NCBI GenBank assembly: GCA_029465975.1
Contig: CM055740.1
Location: 9,014,234-9,078,233 of the forward strand
Reading direction: 5' to 3'
Source of the DNA: Dallia pectoralis
Taxonomy: Eukaryota > Chordata > Actinopteri > Esociformes > Umbridae
DNA: 64,000 bases
Below the pieces are notes generated by a model, which was given only the letters and a program-made list of their open reading frames with translations, had not been told where the DNA came from and searched no databases. Each line of letters starts with the position of its first letter. The first letter of the stretch is position 1. This document shows, in pieces, positions 1-14,165 of this stretch. Position numbers and translations under genes: made by a program.

Positions 1-2410
1 GACAAAGCGCAGCCCTGGCGGAGGCCAACCCCCACCGGGAACGAATCCGACTTACTGCCGAGGACACGGACACAGCTCATGCTTTGAGCGTACAGAGATT
101 GGATGGCCCTGAGAAGAGACCCCCACCCCATACTCCCGCAGCACCTCCCACAAAGATCCCGGGGTACCCGGTCATACGCCTTCTCCAGATCCACAAAACA
201 CATGTAGACTGGATGGGCATACTCCCAGGCCCCCTCCAGGATCCTTGCGAGAGTAAAGAGCTGGTCCGTGGTTCCCGGCCAGGACGAAAACCGCATTGTT
301 CCTCTTCAATCTGAGGTTCGACTATTGGCCGAACCCTCCTTTCCAGCACTTTGGAGTACACTTTACCAGGGAGGCTGAGGAGTGTGATACCTCTGTAATT
401 GGCACACACTCTCTGGTCCCCCTTTTTAAGAGGGGAACCACCACCCCGGTCTGCCACTCCTCTGGCACTGTCCCAGACTTCCATGCAATGTTGAAGAGGC
501 GTGTCAACCAAGACAGCCCTTCCCCACCCAAAGCTTTTAGCATTTCTGGACGAATCTCATCAGTCCCTGGGGCTTTGCCACTGTGGAGTTGTTTGACTAC
601 CTCAGCGACTTCCCCAGGGAAACTGACGATGACCCTCCATCAGCCTCCAGCTCTGCCTCTGTACTAGAGGGCGTGTAGGTCGGATTCAGGAGCTCCTCAA
701 AATGCTCTTTCCAGCGCCCGATCACATCATCAGTTGAGGTCAACAGTGTCCCATCCTTACTGTACACAGCTTGGATGGTTCCCGTTTTCCCCTTCTGAGG
801 TGCCGAACGGTTTTCCAGAAGCATTTTGGTGCCGACCGAAAGTCCTTCTCCATAGCTTCTCCAAACTTCTCCCACACCCGCTGCTTTGCCTCTGACACGG
901 CAGCGGCTGCAGCCCTTCGGGCCTGTCGGTACCCTGCAACTGCCTCCGGAGTCCCCAGGGCTAGCATATCCCTGAAGGCCTCCTTCTTCAGTCGGACAGC
1001 TTCCTGACCACCGTGGTCCACCACGGTGTTCTAGGGTTACCACCCCTTGAGGCACCTAGGACCTTGAGACCACAGCTCACCGCCGCAGCTTCAGCAATAG
1101 AAGCTTTGAACATTGCCCACTCAGGTTCAATGCCCCCAACCTCCACAGGGATGCTTGAAAAGCTCCGCCGGAGGTGTGAGTTGAAGATCTTTCGGACAGG
1201 GGCCTCCTCCAGACGTTCCCAGTTCACCCGCACCACCCGTTTGGGCTTACCTGGTCTGTCCAAAGTCTTTCCCCACCCTCTGATCCAACTCACTACCAGA
1301 TGGTGATCAGTTGACAGCTCTGCCCCTCTCTTCACCCGAGTGTCCAAAACATGCGGCCTTAGATCAGCCGATACGATCACAAAATCGATCATTGACCTTC
1401 GGCCTAGGGTGCTCTGGTACCATGTACACTTATGCGCCTCCTTATGTTCGAACATGGTGTTTGTTATAGACAATCCATGACTAGCACAGAAGTCCAATAA
1501 CAAACGACCGCTCGGGTTTAGATCAGGAGGCCGTTCCTCCCAATCACGCCTCTCCAGGTGTCTCCATCGTTGCCCACATGTGCGTTGAAGTCTCCCAGCA
1601 GAATGATGGAGTCCCCTACTGGAGCCCTATATAGGACTCCCTTCAGGGTCTCCAAGAAGGCTGAATACTCCGAACTGCTGTTTGGTGCATAAGCACAAAC
1701 AACAGTCAGAGTTTTCCCCCACCACCCTTAGGCGTAGGGAGGCAAACCTCTCATCCACCGGGGTAAACTCCAACACCGCCGTGCTCAGACGTGGGCTCGT
1801 GAGTATCCCCACACCAGCCCGCCGCCTCTCACCCTGGGCAACTCCAGAGAAGAACAGAGTCCAACCCCTATCCAGGGGTAAGGTTCCAGAGCCACGGTTG
1901 TGCGTAGAGGTAAGTCCCACCAGATCCAACTGGTATCGCTCCACCTCACGCACAAGTTCTGGCTCCTTCCCCCAGTGAGGTGACGTTCCACGTCCCCAAA
2001 GCAAGCTTCTGCCGCCCGGGTCTGATCCGTCGAGACCCCCCACCTTCACTGTCACCCATATGACAGCGCACCCGACCCCTGCGGTTGTTCCTGTGAGTGG
2101 TGGGCCCACAGGATGGAGAGGAGAGAGATGCCACGTATCTCGTTCGGGCTGTGCCCGGCCGGGCTCCGTGGCAAACCCGGCCACCAGACGCTCGCTTTCG
2201 AGCCCGCCGTCTGGGCCTGGCTCCAGACGGGGGCCCTGGGCTTCCTCCAGGCAGGGTCTCGATCCTTTTCCCTCGTTTTTTCATGGGGTCTTGGTGAACC
2301 ATTCTTAGTCTGGCCCCTCGCCTGAGACCACTTTGCCTTGGGAAACCCTACCAGGAGCATGAAGCTCCAGACAACCCAGCCCTCAGGTTCATGTCTCACG
2401 TTTATCCAGC
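1..2410 (-). mobile_element. Decayed non-LTR retrotransposon (LINE), 5' portion: endonuclease and start of reverse transcriptase
   Basis: Read on the minus strand, this stretch encodes an exonuclease-endonuclease-phosphatase domain followed by the beginning of a reverse transcriptase. Recognisable endonuclease pieces are a start like LALGTWNVTSL near 2010, DLVGLTSTH near 1915, and LLLDFCASHGLSITNTMF and STDHHLVVSW between about 1500 and 1290. RT pieces include NYRGITLLSLPGKVYSKVLE and EEQCGFRPGR (about 410-300), and RT-like sequence continues to position 1, so the element runs off the window. The coding sequence jumps between frames at least four or five times, so this copy is dead. The 5' leader seems to reach about 2400, just past a block typical of fish LINE leaders (2330-2390). 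The RT wording resembles RTE-type LINEs, but I do not assign the clade firmly. No target-site duplication can be tested because the 3' end is missing. Confidence 0.85.
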
Positions 2411-5400
2411 TGTCAGGGAGTGTCTCATCTTTTGACACATGCTGCTGGATCTTCCACATCCGTCTCTCTCGCTGGAACTAATCAATCCTGACGCCTTCCT
2501 CTGACTGCACCTGCTGCTCTCTGCGTACACAGTGCCCTGATGGACAGATGGATAGCAGTGCATGCTATGGGAATAGTTAGGACCTCCCATGGAGCAAACG
2601 GGAAGCCGAAGAGTCTGGAAGAAGACAAACCGTGTCCGGTTTTCAAAGAGAACGAAAAAAAGGTGTCATTTCCCGGGCAAAGGGTTTGGAAAGCCGCAGA
2701 AATCAGTGGTAGTTTACGAGGCTCCTGGGTCTCCGTTGTTACTGGGCTCCGTAAATCCTCCCGGGACGCCATTTTGATACACGGTTCTGGGTTCTATCAC
2801 CGGCTCCTCATACACTTTGCTGAGTTGAGGCAAGCTAGACCCAATTCATTGGGAAACTGAAATGAACGACATTACCCTAATTTCCCCAATAAAACACTAA
2901 CTCCAGTGTAACTCCAGCAACAGAATCACATAGAAAAAATACATTAAAAAACGAGCAAATGACTGAATGCACAACTTTTCATCCTATTCCCTTCTAGGGG
3001 CCTAACAGGGGTTTCGTATACGTCGGTGGAGGGTAGGATATATATATATATGATATAATGTCTCCATATTTGGATAGGTCCACAAGTACACTGGTACCTT
3101 TTTGTCAAACAAGATACTGGGTAATCTAGGCTGTGGAGGCTGCATGTAACGTGGGAGTAGGGTCCCAAAATATTATGTTTTTCCTGATTAATGTTTAAAA
3201 CATTCGTATTATCTCTATTCGTCCTCTTTAAATCTAACATGAAATTTCAATAGGAAATATAGCAATTCTAATAGAAATAATAGTCATCGACAAGTTAACA
3301 TAATTGAAATAAATCTGTGACACCCACACGGGCATTATAGTGTATGAAATGTGCACCATAAACATTTATTTACTTCTGGAATCTGCTTTAAGTTTTGAAT
3401 GCCCTGAGCTCAACACAAGCATTTCTGTGTTGTAAAGGCAAACCCCCAAAGCCAATATGTTCATTAGGGGACACGATATATAGCCAAGTCTTCCAAACTC
3501 TGCTTTGGCTCCTTTTGGAGCACGTCAACACAAGTCAAACCTGTCTTACGTCCTATCAATCCCTCTCGAAATGCGACTCCTTGAGGTGGGTCGGGTGCCT
3601 GCAGGCAGAATTGTGGCTAACAAGCAAGCATCGGTGAAACATTAGCACAAATGGGCTACTGTGAAACTGGGGTCAGAACATTTTCGAAATACCAAATAAA
3701 TATTCCATCCAAGCAATAACTGTATTTACTGAGTCTAATTAAACAGAAATTTAAAAAAATGTATAGTGATTAATGACAACGAGTAGCACAGACACATTTC
3801 TTTTGACAATGCAGAAATTGAAAAGCACATTTCTAGGCTTGTGAAAATAATCTCTTCAAATGCACTTCACTAACTCGAAAAAAATGACTGTGATGAAAGT
3901 GAATAAAGTCCCCCGTCTGTGTGAAGTGATGAATGATCCTGGCAGAAGAGAGATGAATGAACCATTTCTCCATGATAACAGTGTCAGTTCAATATGATTT
4001 ATGCATTATAAATGTTACCTTTCCTGCGAATATTATCCGATATTGCTGGCTTGTTTTAGAACCACAAAGCCCATTTCCTCTGCAACAACGATGAGTCATT
4101 TGAGTTTAAAGAGATCCAAAATCACCGATCTCTTCTTTTCCACAGCTTAGTGTGACACATGTCTCACGTTTATTACAGAGGAGTGAACACAGGAAATAAC
4201 GAATTACTCTTCATATGAATAAAATAGGAGGCATTATCAAAATTCATGCTGAAATGCATTTCTCCATACATGACATTACTGTAGATGGAGCGTTTGGCAT
4301 ATTTTCTGAACCCACCCAAAACATATATACTTTATCATGTAAACAGAAAGGTGATTTGAGAGTACAGCGACACGTGACCCACCGGGATACATTTCTTCAG
4401 AATATTAGGTTCAGAGCGAGGGTCAGGCATGTAACAATATTTGTTTATGCACTTCGGCATGGTAACAAATCAACGGGGATGATTTTATTCTGTTAAATCC
4501 ATGACACCCACACATGGTGGACACCTGTTGTGAACTAATGTGAGATTAAATGTGGTTAACACGGTGGTACGAAGACAACAGAGCTGATTCCGGTTGCAGG
4601 ATTTCGGCTTAGTTCGGGCGCAGAAATACTGTATATAACGCCCTGGATTTTATATGAAAGCTAATCTAGGATTAGGAGCTGGTTCTATAGTTTTCTTTGT
4701 GCCAGCTCACAATCGTCACGTAAGAATATGACCCGGTCAATGAGCTTCTGTTAGATGTGTCGATTCCTGAAAGAATTCCAGTTGTGTTTTGAAATGTTAG
4801 CGAAGTGTCATTTGACGAGCTGTGTTGCTACAATCTGTGGCTAGCATGTTGAAGCTTTACAGATGTACTCTAGACGATAGCGGTTGCCGTGATGATAGTG
4901 ACTGGCGTTATTATTTTATTAGAATAAACACCATCTGTTAACCACTTGACACAGACCAAGAGCTTCATTTCAACACCCTAAAGTGGCCTATTACGATTGC
5001 ACTCTAAACGGTGTGATGAAATCCTCTAATCTTATTGGTGCAGCTCCACCCCTGCAGCAGTGCCAAGAGCACCACCTCAGAATGATACATTAATGTAGGA
5101 GTGGGTAAGGTAGATGGGCAACGTAACTGGCGATACAACACTTAAGGGCAATAAACGCCAAACTCCTGAACTGCCTGATTGCCGATATAAAAAAGCTAGA
5201 CTACCTATAAAAGTACTGAGACCAGTAGAAGGTTACATTTTTACCACACCTTTGGTACATGGTGTATCTCAGCTTTCAGCAAAATAGCTTTCAGGATTCA
5301 AAACAGCCGTCTCGTTAGAAGACAGTCATACAGGGCGTAGGAATTAGTTTCCAGATCAACTCTCAGTTAGTGTCGAAAACGAAGGTAGATGCATTACAAC

Positions 5401-8400
5401 CTGCCACAGTAACCACTAACCACACCCACTGGGGTGGGGGGGGGCAATCACTGGTCATTGATTGAGCCCATCTCTAGTGAATAAGAGCATACTGGGAGGT
5501 TCATGATGAAAAGGCTTGTTGGGTCTGTCTTTCCGACCGACAAATTCGTCCTCCCTGTCCCATCATGTTCCCTCTACTACCGATGACACTGTGAGATGTG
5601 GAATGCCACCTTCAAGTTCAGACGTGCCATCGCCATAAGGATATCACTTTTTATTTCATTATTGTCATAAAGATTATCATTAGTATTAAAAAAAAGGGTT
5701 TGTGAATTTTCTTTATAACTTTTCTTAGTTCTGTGTTATATTTCAAGTAAAATAATATTTGTACTGATACTGAAAATGAAGCAAAATAAATTACCAATAT
5801 TTGAATTAAATACTCAGCTAAAGTGTTTTATATTTTGACACGTTTGTCTTCAGAATATATTATACATGTTTTGCCCATCTCTGCTCGTACTGTCCTACCT
5901 GTGTTGTCATATTTAGTTCCTTGACCAGGCTACCAAACCATACATAAAATACAGGGTCGCCAGGCAGCGATGATTCTGCAGGCCCCACCCAGACTGCATT
6001 CAGAGGGTTTATATGCAACGTTCGCAGATATTACAATTCAAAGTAAACGCCGCAGATGTCGGCTCAATCAGAAATAGCCTTTAAAAGCAGCATTGCCTAT
6101 AAACTGCTCTCAGATTGAATCCAGGCCTGAGTCCTCCTCGACTCTCAGCTGATTTATTTGACATACGGGAAGTATTGTCCACAAGTCATTAAGCATATGG
6201 AGGCCTGTGAAATGTCAAAATAAGGCTCCTTTTAGCCACAGGTACATTTTGGACAGTTTTCCTGCGCGTGTTGCTCCACAGATTCACGGGCCTTCAGTGA
6301 ATACATACACGCTCATTCAGAAGGTAATATCCTACGCATGGTCTCGTTTTGCCAGAACTGATTCTGTCAAAGGAGGTGCAGGAATAAAGGGGCTCCCAAC
6401 CTTGCCATCATTCCACACTTTTGATCCCTTGAGCTTGAAAAGAATTTCTCGACCGTTTTCCCCCCCGCTGCCTACGTAACGGACACAGTAGCATTGAGAG
6501 AGGGGTTTCATTGCAATGCACAAATGCAATTTCCTGAAGCTAAAAACAGCCCTTGAATAATACGAGTCGGTGTCCCAGAGAGGTGGATGTCCAATTGTTC
6601 AGTCCGTGTCTAATCCTCGTTCTAATGCTTCTTCTATCAAACAATAACAAGGGCTTTCGGACGTCCAGGGGGAAAGACTTCCCGACATCACGCACGGCCG
6701 TCCGTTCAAAAGAAGCAGCATGTTCGCTCCGAGCGTCTGGCGCGCGTCGGCCAGATCAAAGGCCCGATGGAGTGCCGGAGAATTCCGTCAAATATTTGCG
6801 CGATAACAGCTGGCAGATTCGACATATAACAACATAATAAGAAAAAGAACCTCATAAGGAATCGGTAAACCCCTCTTTTTCAGCGTGGACTTCTCTGGAC
6901 GCGAAAAGGCAATATTGTAACATGATGAAGTAGGTCATGAAAATGTAAGGCAGATGTGTTCTTTCCTTGGGTGCCTGACACGAGAAATCCATGACTTAAT
7001 GTTTAATGCCGTGATAAAACAATGTGCATTTATTGATATAGGAGCAGGAAATCAGATCGTACGAGATGGGCTCTTCTGCAATGGAAAATATTTCCGATAG
7101 TTTAGAGCATTTTTGTAATAAAGTTGAAAGCGCCGTTGCGGTTGTCTTGCATAGAGAGAAGACAAGGTCTTCTCTGTCATTTCCTGGGCCCGTGTGGTAG
7201 TAAATGTATCTCATGCATGCTAAAAGCCCTGTTTGGAAGGGTATTCATAAATGTATCTGGAAGTATGGCAAAGATTATCACTACACAACAACAAAAATAT
7301 TATTTTTGTGACGCATCGGAGGAAACAATTCCGCGTGTTTTTGTAATGAGTTATTGCTTCTTGTTTAACCGCGCTAACGCTATTACTCAACGTAAGCAGC
7401 GATACCCAAAGAGATGAGAAACAGCACCGTTCAGTACATCTCACTTTAGAAAAGTAGAGAGAAGTGCCAAAGATGTTCACTCACAGCGCTCATAGTGAGC
7501 GGATCCTATTACGTATTAGCTATTGACCAGAACACGTGGATGTCATGATTGCATGTAACCTGTCAACGTTTTCAGCGTGAGTTATTACATAAACACCTGG
7601 CCCACCGCTGACAGATACAGAGGAACACTGGGATATATCGTATTTTCATGCGCACGAATATCCTTCCCAGTGAGTGGCTCTCACCTCAGAGGAATCGCTC
7701 GCTGTGTGCAGGCAGCTAAGAGGTTAACACGAATGTTGAATTCATTCGAAGCTGCCAACGGAGCGAATGGAAAACGAATTAGCGACAGCCGACCACGGCA
7801 TTCAGCGGCGCGAAGGTCTCGACGCTCGCTGCAGTTCCACACATGAAGAGGATGTATTTCAACTGCCTGGGCCTCAACAGAATACAGTCAGTGATGTCAC
7901 ATTACGGCTGGAGACTCAAAACGACTGGAAAAACAACGGCTGTTTTGCCGAATAGTAACAAATCAAAGCTCTGGAGTCTGGTGTGTGATTCGCCAACCCG
8001 GCCATCTGACACGTTAGATCGTGTTCTGTCACAGCAGGAAGATCACGCCTATATGAGGAGGATAGAACTGGAAAAAACGGGAATTGGCAATAGCACAGGT
8101 TTCGACTCAATAAGGAACTCTCGTGGCACCGTAGGGCATTCGCATAACGGGAACAGGCCTCGGATCGACACTCGCACATGTGAGAAACATCACTAAACCT
8201 ACTCCCATGTCTGGAGGGGTACTGGGTAGGGCCTTCTGCCTGTCTGCGGGGTCTAGGGTAAGGGAACAGGGAGGCCAGATGTAGACACTGTGTTACCCTT
8301 CCTGTCAATATGGGAACATTTACACCTCCCTTGTGCACGGAGATGAAAGCAGGGGGAGATTCAATTGAGCAAAATTTTACGACACATTACAGCAGATTTC

Positions 8401-8980
8401 TCAGTGGGAACCTAGTTAATGCCTTGTAAAACGGTCCCCCCAGCTTGCAATCGCAGCCTTTTAAGTATTCGACCCGTTGTGAGAACGAGACCAAACAGCG
8501 GTACGGACGGTCCATTTACCTATATAAAACGGCATCATGGGAAGGTTTTGAGGCTAAGCATGACAACGTGAAATTAATGTGAAATAAATACCGGAGACGG
8601 AACATGAAAGCAGACCACCATTATTTTATTTTGAAAAAAGAAAAACGCTACGTTGGGAAAGTCTATTCTGGCACATTGATTTCTTCATATTACAAAAAAG
8701 GCAAGGCTACAAATCTTGATCATTTATACAAATACGACGACTTTCAAAAAATAAAACTTCAAATTTAGTAAACTCTCTGAGCGCCCTGTGCGAGCACGAT
8801 TCTGCGATGCATCCTATCACTTGAAATCCCTGAGCAGAGACACAGAATGGAACGGTGCCGGCAGTCGCACTCTCATTTGTTCAAAAACACTTTATACACG
8901 AGATAAATTAGCATAGCCTGTTATGGGGGAGGAGACGGGGCGGAGACCTTCATTGTGATAAGCCGGCTCAATATTACACC
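2411..8980. other. AT-rich non-coding flank, no gene seen
   Basis: No exon-like or conserved coding block is visible on either strand in these 6.6 kb. Open frames are short (under 145 codons), unsupported and lack family motifs. Small features are a short (TA)n run near 3042-3055 and a G-run near 5433-5445. This is sequence downstream of tmtc2 and may be intergenic. Confidence 0.6.
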
Positions 8981-8984
8981 AGGT

Positions 8985-9177
8985 GTGGGATCACTGTGTG
9001 GGATCACTGTGTGGGGTAACTCTGTGGGGTGGCTGTGTTGGGTAACTGTGTGGGGTAACTGTGTGGGGTAACTGTGTGGGGTAACTGTGTGGGGTAACGG
9101 TGTGGGGTAACGGTGTGGGGTCACTCTGTGGGGTGACTGTGTTGGGTAACTGTATGACGTGACTGTGTGTGGTGACT
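8985..9177. repeat. 13-14 bp minisatellite (GGGGTAACTGTGT type)
   Basis: About 14 tandem copies of a 13-bp GT-rich unit, with variants (gatcac, gtaact, gtaacg, gtgact) in the middle. It lies downstream of the tmtc2 stop codon. Homogeneity is highest in the centre (about 9045-9120). Confidence 0.9.
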
Positions 9178-10008
9178 GACCGGTTTAGTGGACAGCAACA
9201 AAAAAGGCATTGTTTTAATACTTGTTACATTTTGGCAGCCATTTCAACTATTATTGAATGATGAACCTTTCTATCATGTAAAAGAAATAAGAGGTTTAAA
9301 AATGTAATGATACCCCTGTCAGGAAATATGGTAAATATAATACTTTTTTTGTCAAATTTGATAGGAGTGGATTTGTCCTCCAGCAAAATGTATCAATATT
9401 TATCTTATGAACTCCCTTTAACATACATTTGAAAATATAACACAGTGCCAGCTGGTTTATATGCCAAGAGAAAGAAATAAAAGAAGGAAATAACTTAAAA
9501 TAATAAACAACTGTGGCTGTGGGCTTTTCTACAATAAACAGAAGTGTTATAGTGGGATCATTTGTTTTTCCAAAAAAACATATTCTTCCAAGTTGGTGAC
9601 ACGGTTGGTAAACGTTGGTTCATTTCTTAATGACTACGCCAACCAAGTAGATGTTAGTAACACAGAATATATATACATGGATGGTGAAGCCCAACCAAAA
9701 AGCTACAGACATCAGGATGTTGGTGCTGAAGATAAATCTTCACGTTCCCAGACAAGTCGGACTACTGTGCCTATTAAATACTGTATGTAGCTTTTAACTG
9801 CATATATTAAACTTCATTTATCGGCTACAAACAAATAATAGAAAACATTTACATTTCCAAACAAAGCCATATTACAATAAAAAATTCCCTCAGACAAATA
9901 GTTCTGAATTGTTTCGACGGTTATTTGGTTAGAGGATTTCTGTGTCAAGTATTGCTTTCGTCTGGCATCGTGCCCTGACTGAAGAAAGGACACCATCACA
10001 AAGTACTA

Positions 10009-10014
10009 TTTATT
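10009..10014 (-). promoter_or_regulatory. Candidate polyadenylation signal of tmtc2
   Basis: Scanning the minus strand downstream of the tmtc2 stop codon, this is the first AATAAA hexamer (TTTATT on the plus strand). It lies about 1.23 kb after the stop and would give a 3' UTR of roughly 1.25 kb. A further hexamer is at 8625-8630. No transcript evidence is available, so the choice between them is a guess. Confidence 0.35.
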
Positions 10015-11245
10015 GGAAAACGTGCAGTTTTCTTCCTCCCGGTCCAAATCTCAGACTAGAATGACAGCTGACGAGGGGCAGTTTTAGTACCACAAGAAAA
10101 ACGGTAGCTCAGCATTTCCTTTAACCTATTACTGTCCTCTAAGTGCACTGTCAAGGAGACATTACTAGCCTACACAGCAGCACTGTGATGTCCCCATAAA
10201 ACAACATGCTAAGTAAAGAAGTGAGATTCTCTTGTACATTTCCAGAGTAAGGCATAATGTAGCTGTAAAAGACGACTGAAATGGTTAAAGTAATGGAACA
10301 CCTCCTTCGGAGAAGCTTATTCGTGACCCTGTTTTTCAGGCAAACTATACTTACTGGATCCAAATATCGAGATGTATAAAGAACTCATGACCAGACCCTG
10401 AGGGCAGACAATGTATTCATACTGTCCTACCAGAAATACCGGATGTCAGGTTGAAATTCTTCTGGAAGCGTTATTGGAAACTGATGTCTATCAATGGTTC
10501 CCTTTTTAACACATATCAATCCTAATCACATCTAATTAGCCGGCGTATTGTTATAGAAATCAAATAACAAATTCAATTAGTGAAATCTCACAGGCAGTAC
10601 GAACTAATAATTGACCAACCTTGGCCTCCGATTGGTGTGTTCCGTTTGGAAACCAATTATAAATGATAAAGCAGTAATCTCCAATACAATTCCATGATAT
10701 CCACTTATGTGTGTGCGCACAATCCAAGGAAGGAAAAACAAATCGGACCAAAAACAGGATTTGACAATGAGAAGAATTCCCTACAACTACTTAAGAGAGC
10801 AGCACCATATGGGACACATTTTTACTGGCTCTCTCTCTATCAAACAATTAGAATCTTTCACTGCCGCAGGACAAATTATTCCATAAGATATCTTATAAAT
10901 ATGCAGTGAAACCAAATTGAAAACCCAATTCTTCAAGTATTAACCCATGACCCACTTGGAGGTAAGTGCTCTGGATGACCATCACCATTCTTGGGAGAAC
11001 ACTGTTTTTTTTACGACGCCGCCAACAGTCATCATGCAGACGGAGCACGTTTCAAAACGGACAGTTTTCCAAGGAGATAACTCCCGACCCGAGGAGCGTT
11101 CAGCAGTCCTGTGCCTTTTGCTGCTTTCTCCCCGGTCCCCCCTGCTCAACTCCCCTGCACCTCCTCCGTATCTCATCCAATGGGGCAGCAGGCCACTTCC
11201 ACCCCAGGACGGCTGTACACATAGCTGATTGGCTGGTGCGCCAGC
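10015..11245 (-). other. tmtc2: Probable 3' UTR of tmtc2
   Basis: Sequence immediately after the tmtc2 stop on the sense (minus) strand, up to the first canonical AATAAA. There is no coding signal and no repeat. The block nearest the stop (about 11050-11245) is GC-rich; the rest is AT-rich, as is usual for a long 3' UTR. The extent is inferred from the hexamer only. Confidence 0.4.
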
Positions 11246-11425
11246 TCAGGGTCCCATGGTCCTCAGGCCCTGTTTCTCCATGATGTTCCACAGCTTGCGC
11301 AGGTTGGACTGGGTGATGGTGTCGTCTGGCTTCAGCTGCAGCGCTCGCAGGTAGTTGGCCTCGGCGTCCTGCAGCTTTCCATTCAGGTGGAGAATGGCCC
11401 CGAGGTTCATCAGGGCTGCTGGATA
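11246..11425 (-). CDS. tmtc2: tmtc2 last coding exon (exon 12), C-terminal TPR and stop
   Basis: Encodes 59 residues, beginning YPAALMNLGAILHLNG and ending LWNIMEKQGLRTMGP, followed by TGA at 11248-11246. This is the final TPR and the very conserved TMTC2 tail (ALQLKPDDTITQSNLRKLW). The acceptor AG is at 11427-11426 after a pyrimidine-rich tract. The exon starts in phase 0, matching the AAC codon that ends exon 11. The open frame continues a few bases upstream of the acceptor, but the methionine there is intronic and is not a start. Confidence 0.97.
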   Translation of the reverse strand, partial: YPAALMNLGAILHLNGKLQDAEANYLRALQLKPDDTITQSNLRKLWNIMEKQGLRTMGP

Positions 11426-12533
11426 CTGCAATACAAGGGCAGTTTGGTCACTCTCAGGAATAGAGAAGCAAAATCAAATGTCACCGAATGGTCTCTTAAG
11501 GAAACCCAGACCCTTTAACGGTCAGCAGTCAGTCAGGAAATGGCAAGAAAGTGTTGCCGCCAAGTAACCATTCACACACATCAAAACTGCTACAAGATTC
11601 CGAAGTTATACACAACGTACTTGTGGCATAAGATCAAAAGTACCTCAGACATATTTTTGTTGTTTATTCATGGGGGAGTTATTGGAGACTGGGGCATTGT
11701 TCTGCTGACTTGTTATTATCCGTTATACTTTATCCGTTCTAGGTCGAGTCGTGCGGCCGCAGTAACAGTAACAGGCTGTTCTGGCCCAATCTAGGACACT
11801 CATCGTCTCTGTTTTTCCACTGTCATAGTCAAATGAGTGATGCCTGAGAATCATTGTGAAGGGAACAATATGTAGCGTGGAGTGTCTCCCCTCATAGAGG
11901 GAGTTAAATTGGTAAAAGAGAAGTCAAAAGTAGGAAAAAAGCTAAAGTAAACCAGAATCCCATTGTCCTTTACATGGTCCCATATGTCTCTAATATGGAG
12001 TTTTCGAAAGTTTGTGATCGAAATAAATAAAAGTCTAGCAAAATCTTTTGACATACAAAAAACAAGTTGATTATAAATGAATGAAAACAATTCTTGGAAA
12101 TTGAGATCGTCTTAAGATTTATTTTTCTAGTGTTAGTCATATTACCCAGTTTTTTTTGCTCTCAGTTTCTTTATTGCAGAGGTCTAACTGTTCCAATGCA
12201 TTTTACAAATGTGAAGTTACAAAGCCCTAACATATTTTAACATAGCATTTTCCTGGTGTCCTCCTTGTTGTAAAGTGAGATACTAGTCTAGCCAGTGCTA
12301 GTGGGTTGGCTGGATAGCTACGAACTATTGAAACTGTTCTTATCCGAAATAAAAAATGTTCACATACAAACAATTATGGTAAATATAATGTAATTGTATT
12401 AAATAATACATTATATTTACAGTTGTAGTTAAACACGAGCGAGGTTATTAGCTCCAGATACTGTTGTACCCAACTATTATTGGGGCAACTCTGGGATGTA
12501 AACAGACTGGAACTTGTTTGAGGAACAGGAACC

Positions 12534-12770
12534 AATAGGGATGCACTATCTGACCAATGGGGATGCACTATCTGACCAATGGGGATGCACTATCTGACCA
12601 ATGGGGATGCACTATCTGACCAATGGGGATGCACTATCTGACCAATGGGGATGCACTATCTGACCAAAGTCGATGCACTATCTGACCAATGGGGATGCAC
12701 TATCTGACCAATGGGGATGCACTATCTGACCAATGGGGATGCACTATCTGACCAATGGGGATGCACTATT
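12534..12770. repeat. 22-bp minisatellite
   Basis: About 10.7 copies of a 22-bp unit (ATGGGGATGCACTATCTGAC plus CA) in intron 11. Copies are almost identical; the one clear variant (AAGTCGATGC) is near 12666. The first copy has ATAGGG and the last breaks down into TATTCCTGCC. Confidence 0.95.
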
Positions 12771-14074
12771 CCTGCCTCTCTCTAACCCCGCCCACACAGA
12801 ATGTTGTGTCTGGACCTCGCGACGGCAAAAGAGAAATCGAGAGCAAAAAACATGCCAACGTAACCGGAAGTAAAAAAGAAACTGCAGCATTTAGTCAAAC
12901 TGCCTTGAGGTAGACAAATAAAAACCAGCCGTCTGAGAAGGACAACCCGGGGCAGGTAATGCTGTGACCCCTGGAAACGAAGATCCGCGGTCTGAGCACT
13001 GGAACATTCCATAAGAGGCTACACCGCCATATTCCCAGCCTTGGACCCTTCCGTGGCTGCAAGTACTCGTGGGTAGGGATCTCATTGCCCATCTTTCTCT
13101 GCTTTTCTTTCCCGTGCGGCAGTCAAGCTTCAAAAGCTCCCCTGTCCTCCACCAGCACGATCCCCCCTCCCACCATGCTACCCTTTCCTCTGGCATGCAG
13201 TCGTAATAGAAGCACCACCAGATGTGGGCTATATTAGCAGGACTTAAAAAGAAACAGCTGCTTAGAGCCATCGGGTTGTAATGACGGGGGAGCAATGATT
13301 GGCTATAAACCGGCTTAATGAGACTTTCAAAAAGAAATCAGGATCGCATCGAAATTATTTTTCGTTGCAACTTAGCAGACCTTCGTATGCAGAGGAATTC
13401 AGAGCAGCAATTCGGGTGAAGTGGTTGGCTAAAGGACACGACTGTGTATGTTTAAATGTTTCACCTTGTTGACACCAGGGCAGCAGGTCGCTGTCTAACC
13501 GGTCAGGGAAACATGAACACTACAGATGCTATAGTTATATGGAGAACAGAGCAGACCTCTGGTGGTCTAGTCTGTGGACCAACATTGAAGGGAAAGGATT
13601 GAGGCCCCAAAGCCCCTGAGATAAGCCAATTGTGCAGTCCAAAAGTCAATTTACATAAAACCAGAAACATAACACGCCATGACAAATGAATAGAGACAGG
13701 AACATGATCCAAGACACGTCAGAGAGAACCAAGGGCAACACAGAGAAAGATGAATGAAGGTCCTTCGTCATTATTCAGCTGGGCTGTGAAGCAGCCAAAT
13801 AGAAACGTTGTCCTGACAACGTGCCCGTCGCCCCTCTCCACCAAATCTGTCTGTCCTCTAACTTATATGAATCAACTGCATGTACAAGTAATGCACATTT
13901 AAAAATGACGATGATTTGTTCCTGAAATAGTGAACTACAGAGAAAGGAAGACACCCATTGTGCTGCTCTACTGGCAGATTATTAATGATATTACTCAGCT
14001 AACATGTTGATAATTGTTTTGATATTTCTCGCACTTTAAGAAGTGTGAACATGAAACATTATGATAAGTGCACA

Positions 14075-14165
14075 GTCGTAGTACAGTGGTAACCCTCCTG
14101 GCTCTATGGTCATAGAGACGTCTCCCTGTCATAGACCAGGTTTTAAGACTTGTCTTCATCCTTCA
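14075..14165 (+). mobile_element. Possible tRNA-derived SINE relic
   Basis: The plus strand has an A-box-like TAGTACAGTGG and, about 60 bases later, a B-box-like GGTTTTAAGAC. The intervening text (TAACCCTCCTGGCTCT, then CTCCCTGTCATAGACCAGG) reads like the tRNA-derived heads of fish SINEs. The A-B spacing is longer than in a tRNA and there is no tail or target-site duplication that I can define, so this is a weak call. Confidence 0.3.
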
